Assembly: GCA_933228675.1 (NCBI GenBank)
Contig: OW121743.1
Coordinates: 50,298,380 to 50,362,379, forward strand
Source of the DNA: Stomorhina lunata
Lineage: Eukaryota > Arthropoda > Insecta > Diptera > Rhiniidae
Reading direction: 5' to 3'
Length of the DNA stretch: 64,000 nucleotides
Shown here: piece after piece, positions 45,001-58,087 of the stretch
Numbering within the stretch: the first letter of the stretch is position 1
Layout of the letters: every line of letters starts with the position of its first letter
The notes under the pieces: model-generated
What the model was told of the DNA's origin: nothing
The model's database searches: none
What the model saw: the letters and a program-made list of their open reading frames with translations, nothing else
Made by a program: the position numbers and the translations under genes

Positions 45001-46583
45001 AACACGTAAGAGTGTTATATTCGGCTGTGCCGAATCTTATATACCCACCATCAAGTTGTATTAAATTCAGAAACAGGGTGCAGCTAATTCAAAATCTGGA
45101 CCAAAACTGAAAAAATCGCTAAGCTAATGCCGTAGCTTTATAGTTCAACATTTAAAAATATTTTAGTGGTTTCCCCAGTATTTACTTTGATCAAAATTCG
45201 GTCTCATAACCGGGTATAGTTTTACATTAATAAGTTGTTAAATACTTTTCGTTGTGATTAATATGTAGTTAGGCTAAACATGTTAATAGTAATACAGCAG
45301 GTCCATATATTACGTTAGGAGTTCCTAATGCATTCATCATATATAAAGTCTGGGCTGAACATTGATTGATGCCTATATAATTTAATAGGTGCAATCTTAA
45401 TATAATGAATGTACCTCCAAATCTTTTTGATTGTAGATATAAAAAAGGGGATGTTATATATATAAGAATTATAGTCAAATGTTGGCCGATTACACACTGA
45501 CTGGTATATATATAGAGCTTATTCTTGCAAAATTTAGTGCCCATAGCTATCATAGTTTTTAATTTAATAGTTTTTAACTGGCCTTTGTTAAAATTTTTGG
45601 TTTCCGTGACTGTTTTTTATATGAAAGCTAAAGTCAAATATGGACTGATTCCTATAAAATTTGATAAACTGATCAAAAATTGCATAAAACTTCCCTATTT
45701 TAAATTTAATCGTCATAGCTTTTACAATTGTATTCAATTTATCAGCATTAATGTGTTTCCTGGGGCGGGGTTATATGGGAGCTCTAATTAAATTTGAACC
45801 GATTTTGTCCATTTTCAACACACATCTTTTTCAAGATATCCAAAATACTTTTGTAAAATTTTGTCCCTCTAGCTCTTTTCGTTAAGGCGCTATCGTGCTT
45901 TTATCTGACAGACAGGCGGACATAAATCCCCTTTTCTTTTTGAATTTTTGTGTTTTCGTAAGTTTTTTATATGGGAGCTAGGTCAAATGGTTACCGATTG
46001 AAACAAAATTTTGCACCCTGGCTGGCATTGATATAAGACTTTCTTGTGCCAAATTTAGTGGTTATATCTGTTATACTTTTAGATTTATTGGCATTTAAGT
46101 GTATTTTAAGTGAAATTTAGGCTATTTTCGTAAGTTTTTTGTATGGGAGCTATGCCTAAATGTGAACCGATTTTGATGAAATTTTACACGCATCCTAGGG
46201 CTAATGTAAAACTTCTATATACCATCATAGCTGCTATAATTTGTCATTTATTAACAAATAAGCGATTAGCCCAGACGAGGTTATACGGGAGCTATGGTCA
46301 AATATGAACCGATTTTGCCCAATTTCAATACCAAAATTTTGTCAGAAATGAAGAATATTTTTACTAAGTTTCAGTGAGCTAACTCCTTTCGTTTAGGCGT
46401 TATCGTGATTTCAACAGACAGACAGACGGACAGACAGACAGACAGACGGACATCGCTCAATCGTCTTAGAATTTCATAAGGATTCAGAATATATATCGTT
46501 TTTGGTTTTTGAGCCAATATTAAGGAAATTACAAACGGAATGACAATCTCAATATACCCCCCATTCTTTTTGATGGTGGGTAT
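45001..46583 (-). mobile_element. type A helitron-like element, full length
   Basis: On the minus strand it starts TATACCCACCATCAAAAAGA (46583), has a 5' block, a GTCT tract (rc, 46413-46450), internal sub-repeats, an intact CCCCTTTTTTATATCTAC-type junction near 45434-45450, and a 3' module ending in the hairpin and CTTACGTGTT at 45001. It is shorter than the 53403-55455 copy because it has fewer internal sub-repeats. Its 3' end abuts the 3' end of the previous copy. Confidence 0.75.
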
Positions 46584-47104
46584 AATAAGTGATAAAGGTT
46601 GCTTTTACTTCTTCAATTACAATTTGAAGTCGTGATTCAGTAAATATTTTTAAATGCCTTTATTTAAAAGGCTTCGTGATATCTTATTCTGATATGCCTT
46701 AAATAGATATGATCAAAATAGAAAAAAAACTTAGAAACCACATAAAATTAATTTTTGATGTAAACTTTCAAAACCCTTTATTATATTCTGTGTAATCAAA
46801 CCCCAGCTGATTATAAACCGCCTTAAATTAAAAGTAACATCAACAAAAACTTTTTTAACTAATATTTTTTATACTCATACATAATGTATGAAAGCCTGAA
46901 AAATTGTACTTTATATTTAAAAGCATACGCAGTATTTCTTCGTTGGTTAATTTAATTAACAAAATATTAATAAACATAACATGAAATGTTCATGTAATTG
47001 TGTAAACTACATACATCAATCATTTTTATATCAGCCTTTAAAAAAACAAACAAACATAAGATTGACATTAACAAAGTAAATAAATACTTGTATTTTTTAT
47101 AAAT
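46584..47104. other. non-coding spacer
   Basis: AT-rich. No recognisable feature. Confidence 0.4.
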
Positions 47105-47978
47105 AACGTGACCAGGGCCCTATTTCACTAAACTACAATTCTACAAGTTTACAAGATACAATTACAAGTCTAATTCTTACAAGGGCTGTTCAATTGTGTT
47201 TCATTAAAATTTTCACAACAATTGTAGCTTTTTGGACTTGTAAACTACAATTACTATAATTACAATTTCTAAAATTACAATTTCTACAATTATAATAAAA
47301 TAAAATATTTTAATAAATATATGGAGTCAAATAAAACATTTTTGAAATCGTACTGAACCACACCATCAACGATTTTCATGAAATTTTATACATTCTCCTA
47401 GCCTAGGCAATTTTTACACTTCTTCAAAATTTTTAACTTCGCTTTGGTTCAGATTATATGGCGGTTCAAAGTTCGTTTTTTCAAGATTTTTCCCGAAATA
47501 TACCCACTTTGTATGCCTATAACTTTTGATACGGTTATCAAAATTTGTACTGAAATATTATGAATTGTTTTAAAAAAAGTTTTTTGTTTTCCGATCTACC
47601 ATGGGCTCATTTTTTTGGTTTTCATATTTTGTTGTCTAGTATTTGAGAAAATGATAAAGAAAATGGAAGATATGCTTTTTGAGGTATCCTTGAGTCAAGG
47701 ACATCATTGATTTCTCTTATTCTGCATACATGATTATATTTTCATATCCTTCACCACTATAGATGGAAAGCGTATTATATGTTTAGGCTGATGTATGTAA
47801 CACATAGAAATATTGGTCATAGACCACCTTTAGTACACCAATAAACTTAGAATTCCTTAAAAATAAATAAATGGTCATTAATATTGATTTGATTTTGTGT
47901 TAATTTTAACTAATTTTTATTAAAAGATAGTTAAAACCAAATTTGAATTCAATTGATCATTCACTTGTAACTTGTAAA
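47105..47978. repeat. palindrome-rich repeat with CCCTATTT end
   Basis: It starts TAACGTGACCAGG (inverted at about 50201-50213), then CCCTATTTCACTAAACTACA, followed by many ACAATT / AATTGT and ACTTGTAA phrases on both strands. AATAGGGCTC at 48209-48218 is the inverted counterpart of GAGCCCTATT-like ends. 47745-47860 is a 5' fragment of a type B helitron-like element (CCTTCACCACTATAGATGGA). Confidence 0.4.
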
Positions 47979-48862
47979 TTTTTTTTGAGAGTCTCAGTCG
48001 ACCCTATGCTTTTTTTCTACAATTCTACAAGTGTACAAGTACAAATTTAGATTAGTGAAACAAAACCACTTGTGAATTGTAAAAATCACTTGTAGCTACA
48101 AACTTGTAATTGTATTTTAATGAAACACAATTTTTTACAAGTTCACAATTTTACAGGCAAAAACACTTGTAATTGTAGACTTGTAATTGTGGACTTGTAT
48201 TTCACTAAATAGGGCTCAGATATTTAATTTAATATTTAATCTGCAACAACAAAGAACTAAAGCAAATAATAAGAAAAGTACTATAACCCTGATCGTCTTA
48301 AATCATAAACAACGTATAATACACATGGATATCATCGATTTTGAAGCATTGTATGTATCCATATGGACACAAAAGCAGGTTGTTTTTGCTCTTGTGTGTA
48401 TCCATATGAATACAAACGAATTTTTTTTGAGAGTCTCAGTCGACCCTATGCTTTTTTTCTACAATTCTACAAGTGTACAAGTACAAATTTAGATTAGTGA
48501 AACAAAACCACTTGTGAATTGTAAAAATCACTTGTAGCTACAAACTTGTAATTGTATTTTAATGAAACACAATTTTTTACAAGTTCACAATTTTACAGGC
48601 AAAAACACTTGTAATTGTAGACTTGTAATTGTGGACTTGTATTTCACTAAATAGGGCTCAGATATTTAATTTAATATTTAATCTGCAACAACAAAGAACT
48701 AAAGCAAATAATAAGAAAAGTACTATAACCCTGATCGTCTTAAATCATAAACAACGTATAATACACATGGATATCATCGATTTTGAAGCATTGTATGTAT
48801 CCATATGGACACAAAAGCAGGTTGTTTTTGCTCTTGTGTGTATCCATATGAATACAAACGAA
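47979..48862. repeat. 442-bp direct tandem duplication
   Basis: 47979-48420 and 48421-48862 appear identical. Each begins with a T8 run and GAGAGTCTCAGTCGACC, passes through the CTTGTAATTGTAG palindromic phrases and ends CCATATGAATACAAACGAA. A 79-residue open frame is therefore present twice, unchanged, but it has no recognisable domain. Confidence 0.9.
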
Positions 48863-49299
48863 AGCTGTGGTTGTAACTGATAATTCGATTATTGATTGTT
48901 GTTGTTAGGGCGAGCCATCTGAGTCATCTATGAAGTGCACAACATAAACTAGTTTACACTGCTGGATGTCTTGAAGTTCCAAGTGGAATTTGCTACCTAG
49001 AATCCTTAAGCCTCTAATTTTGGAACATAGGACAATAATAGAGGATGTGTTAAACCGATTCAGAACAATCCTTATTCGAATATAATCTGAAATCCCTCCA
49101 CACCACCTATTTTACCCAGAGTTTGGGGTATAGTATGCCTATATATAGTATTTCTTAGTTGACTCTACTAAGGCTTAGCAATGTCTTGGTTCTGATTATG
49201 GCCATAGAAACGAGGATATTATACAGGCTTTTATATAACACCAGGTTTTAGTAGTTTACTCGCTGATCTAGGAACTGAAACCCATTTACAAGTTACAGA
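48863..49299. other. non-coding
   Basis: No recognisable feature. Confidence 0.35.
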
Positions 49300-49765
49300 T
49301 AGGCGAAGTTTTATATGTTTTATTCTCTTGATAATTTATTTTCCAGCTGAGTTATACCCAATCTGTCCAGGTTCATCAAAGGTCCAGTCCATTTATTACT
49401 TCTTTTCTCTGTTTCCACAAGACAGCATGGAGGTATTATGAAATAATGATTCTATTGGCTAGTTGCCTAACTACGATTTGATGATAAGTGCGATAACGAT
49501 CCCGTTGGCTATATACGGCGATGAGATAATGTCTTCGTCTCTCGAAAGCACAACTTGTGTTATCCGACAAGACAAATCCTTCGACTCTCATTCTCATAAT
49601 TCGACTCTAATTTGCATAATTCTGCTCACGGTCGGGTAACTACAGAGTAAAATAATATTCTGATTAGATAAAGTCTCCAACTGATAATCGAAAAATTATG
49701 GTATTATAGAGCAATAATCGGATCAACAAACTAGCGTGCTAACTACTAGGAAGAACTCTGAGTTC
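49300..49765 (-). repeat. type E dispersed repeat, copy 2 (diverged)
   Basis: Minus-strand homologue of 25975-26770: it has a decayed version of the GAGAGTCGAAG / TTGTCTTGTCGG tandem region (49530-49640) and, further on, TTCATCAAAGGTCCAGTC-like sequence (plus strand, 49373-49390). It is more decayed than copy 1. Confidence 0.45.
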
Positions 49766-50442
49766 TGTATCCAAAAGTAGAATATAGATATAGACTAAAT
49801 GGAATTTTGGCCTAGCATGTCGCAGTGATCGTGAATCTAACAAAACGTAACTCTTTACTTGATTGCAGAGCAGGCAGCTGTCGATGTAGATAGTCATCTC
49901 ACTGAAAAGGTAATGCAAGCTTTGGTACTGAACGAAACAACAACTCCTTTATGAAATCTGTCAAAGATGATAACAACAACTCCTTAAAAAAAATTCATAA
50001 AAGATGCCCCTGGCCTCGACGATTTGTAAAAGTACCATAACAGACTTCTAGTTGCCAAATTAACAGATAAATAACATTAAAGCGATATCACCGGCAAAGC
50101 TATATTAATAGAGTCAATAAGACTTACTAGTCTTGCATTGTCTTTATGGACAAAAATATATTTGGTTAAATATAAAAGTATGTACCGAAAATTATCACCT
50201 GGTCACGTTAAACATAACCTACGCCATATTATATGGAAAAATTAGTACTTTCATTCATGTGTTAATATATAAACAAATACATATGTTTTTATTTTTTTTT
50301 AATAATTAATAATTGCATGTTAAAGTTATAAAAACGGTAGCAAAACAAATAAAAATATTTAATATGGACTTTAACATGTTTTTTAATAAAGTTTTTTATT
50401 TTGTGGGCGGCTTTTAAGAGGAAAAGGAGGAAATTAATATAT
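49766..50442. other. non-coding
   Basis: It contains CCTGGTCACGTTA at 50201-50213, the inverse of 47105-47117. Nothing else was recognised. Confidence 0.35.
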
Positions 50443-50494
50443 AACAAGTAGGAGTGTTATATTCGGCTGAGCCGAATCTTATGTACACACTATT

Positions 50495-50591
<97 letters not shown>

Positions 50592-51734
50592 ATATATAGG
50601 GGCTATCTCGAAAATGGCTCTAACAATTTTGACAAAATTTAGATAGTGGGTATCTTTTTCGATGTATAGGTCGAGTAGGAAGGGATTTTTGGAAACTTTG
50701 CCTCTAAGGGGGTAAAAAGGGGAAAAAATAAAAAATGCTACATCTCTAAAAGTGATAGGCATATAAACAAAATTTAAGTTATGTTCTTAACAGCTGTTAA
50801 AATAATCGGACAGGTGTTTGGTACTTTTTTGGAACTATGCCCCATAGGGGGTAAATAAGGGTGAAAAATAGTTGTTTTGGTACTATTTTTAAGCCACTCT
50901 TATCTCTTAAACCAAAGAATATAGAAAGAAACTTTGTAATGCAATCAATTAATACGAAAAAAATATTGAAGTCGTATTTGGTACTTTTAGATTTCGGGGT
51001 CAAAAATAGGTAAAAAAGGGATAAAACGATAATTTAACACCTCATGAAGTAATGTGAATTGGAACAATATGTTAACAGCGTTTTTACTAAATATGAATAT
51101 AGAACTTTTTTGAAATTAGGGGAAAAAGCGGAAAAATAAGTGTTTGTACGTCTTTCATTAAATAGTAAACTATGTATTTGATCATGTTATGCTCTTTAGC
51201 AAAGTTGTTGCACATGTGCCTGCAAAGTTTTCTTAGTTGGTATGACAAATCTCCGACAGGTGGCACCACTGAACATTACTCAAAGTGAATTAAATCACTG
51301 ACTGTACATTTGATCATGTCATGATCTTTAGCAAAGTTGTCACGCATGAGCTGACGAAGGTTTCTTAGTTGGTATGATTAATTTCAGGCAGTTGGCGCCA
51401 CTGAAAATTACTCAAATTTAATTAAATTGCAAACTGCGCATTTGGTCTTTAGCAATGTTCGTGCACTTGAGTCGACGGAGTTTTCTATGCTGGTATGATC
51501 AATTTCCAAAACTATTCAAAACGAATTGAACTGTAAACTATGCATTTGATCTGATGGGTTGATTGGACAAAATGAATAAAATGATTCAAAATCAATTGGA
51601 CATTTGTGTATTTAATGTCTTTGCTCTAAATTTATTTTAGTTTGTTAGTACTTCATAAAATATATTAAAACTTTAAAATTTGCCTCGAAATGTTTACTAT
51701 AAAGCTCCGAGCAAGCCTCAGCCACCAAGGTACT
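50443..51734 (+). mobile_element. type D repeat copy 2, preceded by a helitron-like hairpin end
   Basis: 50443-50485 reads AACAAGTAGGAGTGTTATAT, the hairpin ATTCGGCTGAGCCGAAT and CTTATGTACACAC, a type A 3' end on the minus strand with no element body behind it. After a 96-bp AT run the type D body begins (GGGGCTATCTCGAAAATGG). It has three internal units (GCAAAGTTGTTGCACATGTG and relatives near 51198, 51336 and 51455). It ends GCTCCGAGCAAGCCTCAG, where the hairpin stem perfect in copy 1 is broken, then CCAAGGTACT. Confidence 0.6.
50497..50592. repeat. AT microsatellite
   Basis: About 45 uninterrupted AT units, ending ATGTGTGTATATATA. Confidence 0.95.
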
Positions 51735-53402
51735 AAGAACTATTGCCAAATATTAACAGATTATCACAAAATTTTATATACTGGCTGGTATGTAGTTTAT
51801 TCAAAACTGTCACAGTTTATAATTTATATCTCTGTTCTATATTGATTTTCAATATCTTTATGACCTGCTTGATTAAAAATATTGTTTAAAATTATTATAC
51901 TCACCATCAAAAAGAATGGGGAGTATATTGAAATTGTCATTCCGTTTGTAATTTCCTTAATATTGGCTCAAAAATCAAAAACGATATATATTCTGAATCC
52001 TTATGATATTCTAAGAAGATTAAGCGATGTCCCTCTGTCTGTTGAAATCACGATAACGCCTAAATGAAAGGAGTTAGGTCACTGAAACTTGGTAAAAACA
52101 TTCTCAATCTCTGAGAAAATTTTTTGAAATTGGGCAAAATCGGTTAACATTTGACCATAGCTCCCGTATAATCTCGCCTAAGCTAATCGCTTATTTGCTA
52201 ATAAATAACAAACTATAATAGCTATGATGATAAAATTTGGTATATAGAAGTTTTGCATAAGCCCTAGGCAGCATATAAAATCATACAAAAAACTTACGTC
52301 ATACAAAAAACTTACGGAAACAGCCAAAATTTCACCTAAACTACACTTAAATGCCAATAAAAACTGTAACAGATATAACCACTAAATTTAGCACGAGGAG
52401 GTCTTATGTCAATGCCAACCAGTATGCAAAATTTTGTCACAATCCGTCACCATTTGACCATAGCTCCCATATAAAAAACTTACGAAAACACAAAAATATA
52501 AAAAGAAAAGGGGGTTTATGTCCGTCTGTCCGTCAGATAAAAGCTCGATAGCGCCTTAGCAAAAAGGGCTACAGCAACAAAATTTTACAAAAGGAAGTCT
52601 TATATGAATGCCAGCCAGTGTGCAATCGGTCACCATTTGACCTAGCTCCCATATAAAAAACTTACGAAAACACAAAAATTCAAAAGGAAAAAGGGATTTA
52701 TGTCTGTCTGTCCGTCAGATAAAATCATGATAGCTCCTTAACTACAAAAGCTAGTGAGACTAAATTAGGCACAAAGAAGTCTTATGTCAATATTAGCCAG
52801 TGTTTGTCAAAATCGGTCACCATTTGACCATAGCTCCCATATAAAAAACTTATGGAAACACAAAAACACATAAAGAAAAGGTTGTTTATGTCCGTCTGTC
52901 CGCCTGATAAAAGCACGATAGCGCCTTAAGGAAAAGAGCTAGAGGGACAAAATTTTACAAAAGTATTTTGTAATTTAACTTGAAAAAGATTTTGTATTTT
53001 GTAACTTGAAAAAGATGAGTGTTGAAAATGGACAAAATCGGTTCAAATTTAGTTAGAGCTCCCATATAACCCCGCCCCGGGAAATACATTAATGCTGATA
53101 AATTGAATACAATTGTAATAGTTATGACGATTACATTTAAAATAGGGAAGTTTTATGCAATTTTTGTTCAGTTTATCAAATTTTATAGGAATCAGTCCAT
53201 ATTTGACTTTAGCTTTCATATGAAAAACACTCACGGAAACCAAACATTTTAGCAAAGGCCAGTTAAAAGCTATTATTTATATTAGAAACTGTGATAGCTA
53301 TGGCTACTAAATTTTACAAGAATAAGCTCTATATATATACCAGCCAGTCTTGCAATCGGTCAACATTTGACTATAATTCTTATATATATAACATCCCCTT
53401 TT

Positions 53403-55455
<2,053 letters not shown>

Positions 55456-55882
55456 ATATCTACAATCAAAAAGATTTGGAGGCACATTCAGTATATTAAG
55501 GTAGTATCTACGAAATTGGATAGCTATCAATCAATGTTTGGTCCAGACTTTATACACGGTAGTTGCATTAGGAACTCCGAACAAAATATATGAACCTGCC
55601 GTGTTGCTATCAATATGTTTATGGCACATCGAAACATCTTATTAATGTAAAACTATATTCGGTTATGGAACAGCATTTTGTCGAAGGTAAATACTTGGGA
55701 AACCACTTAGATACTTTTAAATGTTGAACTATAGTAACTATTCCATTGCAACCGAATTTAGTCCAAATATATTACCAACAATACCACATTTGGTCAACAT
55801 TTTGAATTAGCTGCACTCTCGTACAACTTGACGGTGGGTATACAAGATTCGGCACAGTCGAATATAACACTCATACTTGTTT

Positions 55883-56371
55883 AACATTGGGATATTTTTA
55901 AATTATTGGGAAAGGAATAACTTTGACAGTCTTTTTAGATTCATAAAAAAAAACTTTTGCACCATTTTAAACTATTACACTGTGGAAAGCCCTCCCCCTT
56001 TCGGGTAAGTTAAAAAAGTGTTTATTCTGTTTTACATATAAAATGTTTTAATTATCCGGAAATCTTTTTTATGTTTATACAATACGTTGTTATATATTTT
56101 GTTTGATACAAAAACTTTCTACTTATCAAAATATGACTTGTCTAACTTGTTTGTCATAAGACTTTGCTACTAGGTTACTCAGTTGCCAGGTATATAATAG
56201 TCCTTCAGAAAACAATTTATGTTTTTAATACTTGCATGATTGTACGAGTATTCAACTTTCGTTGCCTTTTTTATTATTGTAAATAATTGTTAATTATTAC
56301 AAAAGTACAATGAAGTCATTTTAATGGCTTAATCATTTATGTTAACGAACACGCTAATTTGCATAAATATT
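55883..56371. other. non-coding
   Basis: AT-rich, apparently unique sequence between helitron-like copies. Confidence 0.4.
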
Positions 56372-57218
56372 TATACCCTTCACCACCATAGGTGGAAAGG
56401 GTATTATAAGTTTGTGCTGATGTTTGTAACGCATAGAAATATTTGTCTTAGACCCACCTTTTAGTATGCCAATAGACTTAGAATCACTTTCTGAGTCGAT
56501 TTAGCGATGTCCGTCCGTCCGTCCGACCGTCCGTCCGTCTGGCTGGCTGGCTGGACGGCTGGCTGGCCGGCTGGCTGGCTGGACCCCCATGTAAACCTTG
56601 TAATCAAACTACAGGTCGCAATTCTAAAGATAATTTAATGAGATTTGGCACAGATAATTTTTTTGATAATGGGACTATGGCTATTGAAATTGGTCAAAAT
56701 CGGTCCATTATTTATGGTACCTCCCATAGGTCCCACTTCCCGGAATTGCTATATTGGCCACAAATATCAATATATTTTTATGCCACAAATATCAATATAT
56801 TTTTACTTCTTATGTAAACTTAAATCACAGTACCAACTTTCGTTGAAATCGGTCCACATTTGACCATAGCTCCCATACAAACTCTTCTTCAAAAACGCAT
56901 TAAATGAGACAAAAAATCACTAAAACGCTCGTAAATCTAAAGATAATGAAATTTTTGAGTTTATTTTTTGCATACATAATTTTTGTAACAACTGTAATCA
57001 ATTTGCCAAATTTCGAGATAATCGGTCCACATTTGACCCTAGCTCTCATATAAGTCCAAATGACGGAAACAGGTTGAATATATACGTTTTGAGAAAATGT
57101 TTGTATGATGGCAAAATTTAGCAAATATTTGTGCAGGAAAAATAACACCTTTGACGTTAGTGCTGAAGGGTATCGTATGGTCGGCTTGACCGACTATAGC
57201 GCTTTCTTACTTGTTTTT
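56372..57218 (+). mobile_element. type B helitron-like (DINE-1-like) element, full length
   Basis: It starts TATACCCTTCACCACCATAG with the inverted GGTGGAAAGGGTATTA close behind, then CTGAGTCGATTTAGCGATGT and a GTCC/GGCT microsatellite (56508-56584). The middle has ACAGGTCGCAATTCTAAAG and two copies of an AATCGGTCCACATTTGACC phrase. It ends CTGAAGGGTATCG, the hairpin GTCGG CTTGA CCGAC (57180-57194) and CTTTCTTACTTG followed by a T-run. The same order of parts is described for DINE-1/INE-1. It is non-coding and non-autonomous. Confidence 0.8.
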
Positions 57219-58087
57219 TTGTAAGAATGTGGTTGCTTTCATACATGTTTGAATGAACGCATGGAAACACATAAGTATCAGATTTTGCACAATGGGAATG
57301 ATTTGAAAATGGTATATTACAAAAAATCGTTTGTTTTTGAAAATAGTAAAGAAAATTTATTAAAATGTTTTCATATATTTAATTAAAATTAAATATCTAA
57401 GACTTAAGATTTCGAAAATTTGAAAAAAATTTGTATTAGCTCGCCCCACTGTCTGCTGCATATCTGTGCTCTACAAACAAACGCAGCTAAATACAAATGA
57501 ATGCTATAATTTTCATTTTGTTGAATATGGTTTTGTAGAATATTCTGTCGTTTTCACCATTAGCGCTTCTGTAATGAGACGGACGTTTTGTTAAAGAAAT
57601 AATTATAAAAAGAAAAATGCAAATAAAAATCCTTTAACTTTTCGTGGTCACAGAAGTGAAATGTATATTTACTTTTTTATTTAACTGTTATAGTATAAGA
57701 TGAATCTGATAAATTAAATTACCTGTGGTAAAGTATTTCATTCATTATTATATTTCATTGGATACTTTGAAATACAATAATGTTGTTATAAAAAAAGTTA
57801 ATGAAATAAACGCCAACAATTTTAAGATATCCATGTTCATGTTTTTGGAATAATTGTTTGAGTTAAAAAAATCAAACAGATGGTTATTCATTATTCATAT
57901 GTAATCAAAAAACTTTAATTACCTCAAGGTCGTTATAGGAATCGGAAAAATTTACTTGTAATTAATATTTTCATATTCAGTAAATATCTGTTAATCTCAA
58001 AGATTGTAATATTACATTGTCTTTAATATATTGATACATAATCGCAAAGAAGCTTTAGTACAATATTATAAACTTTACAGGAGAAGG
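57219..58087. other. AT-rich non-coding stretch
   Basis: No recognisable feature. Confidence 0.4.

Noticed and set aside
45269..45791. Open frames recurring in several helitron-like copies (for example starting near 21257, 45525 and, minus, 53255)
   Set aside because: They recur because the DNA element recurs; frames differ in length, carry stops in other copies and show no codon-level constraint by eye.
48187..48880. Two identical 79-residue frames suggesting a conserved gene
   Set aside because: The identity is explained by the 442-bp DNA duplication, which includes non-coding flanks equally unchanged; no domain is recognisable.
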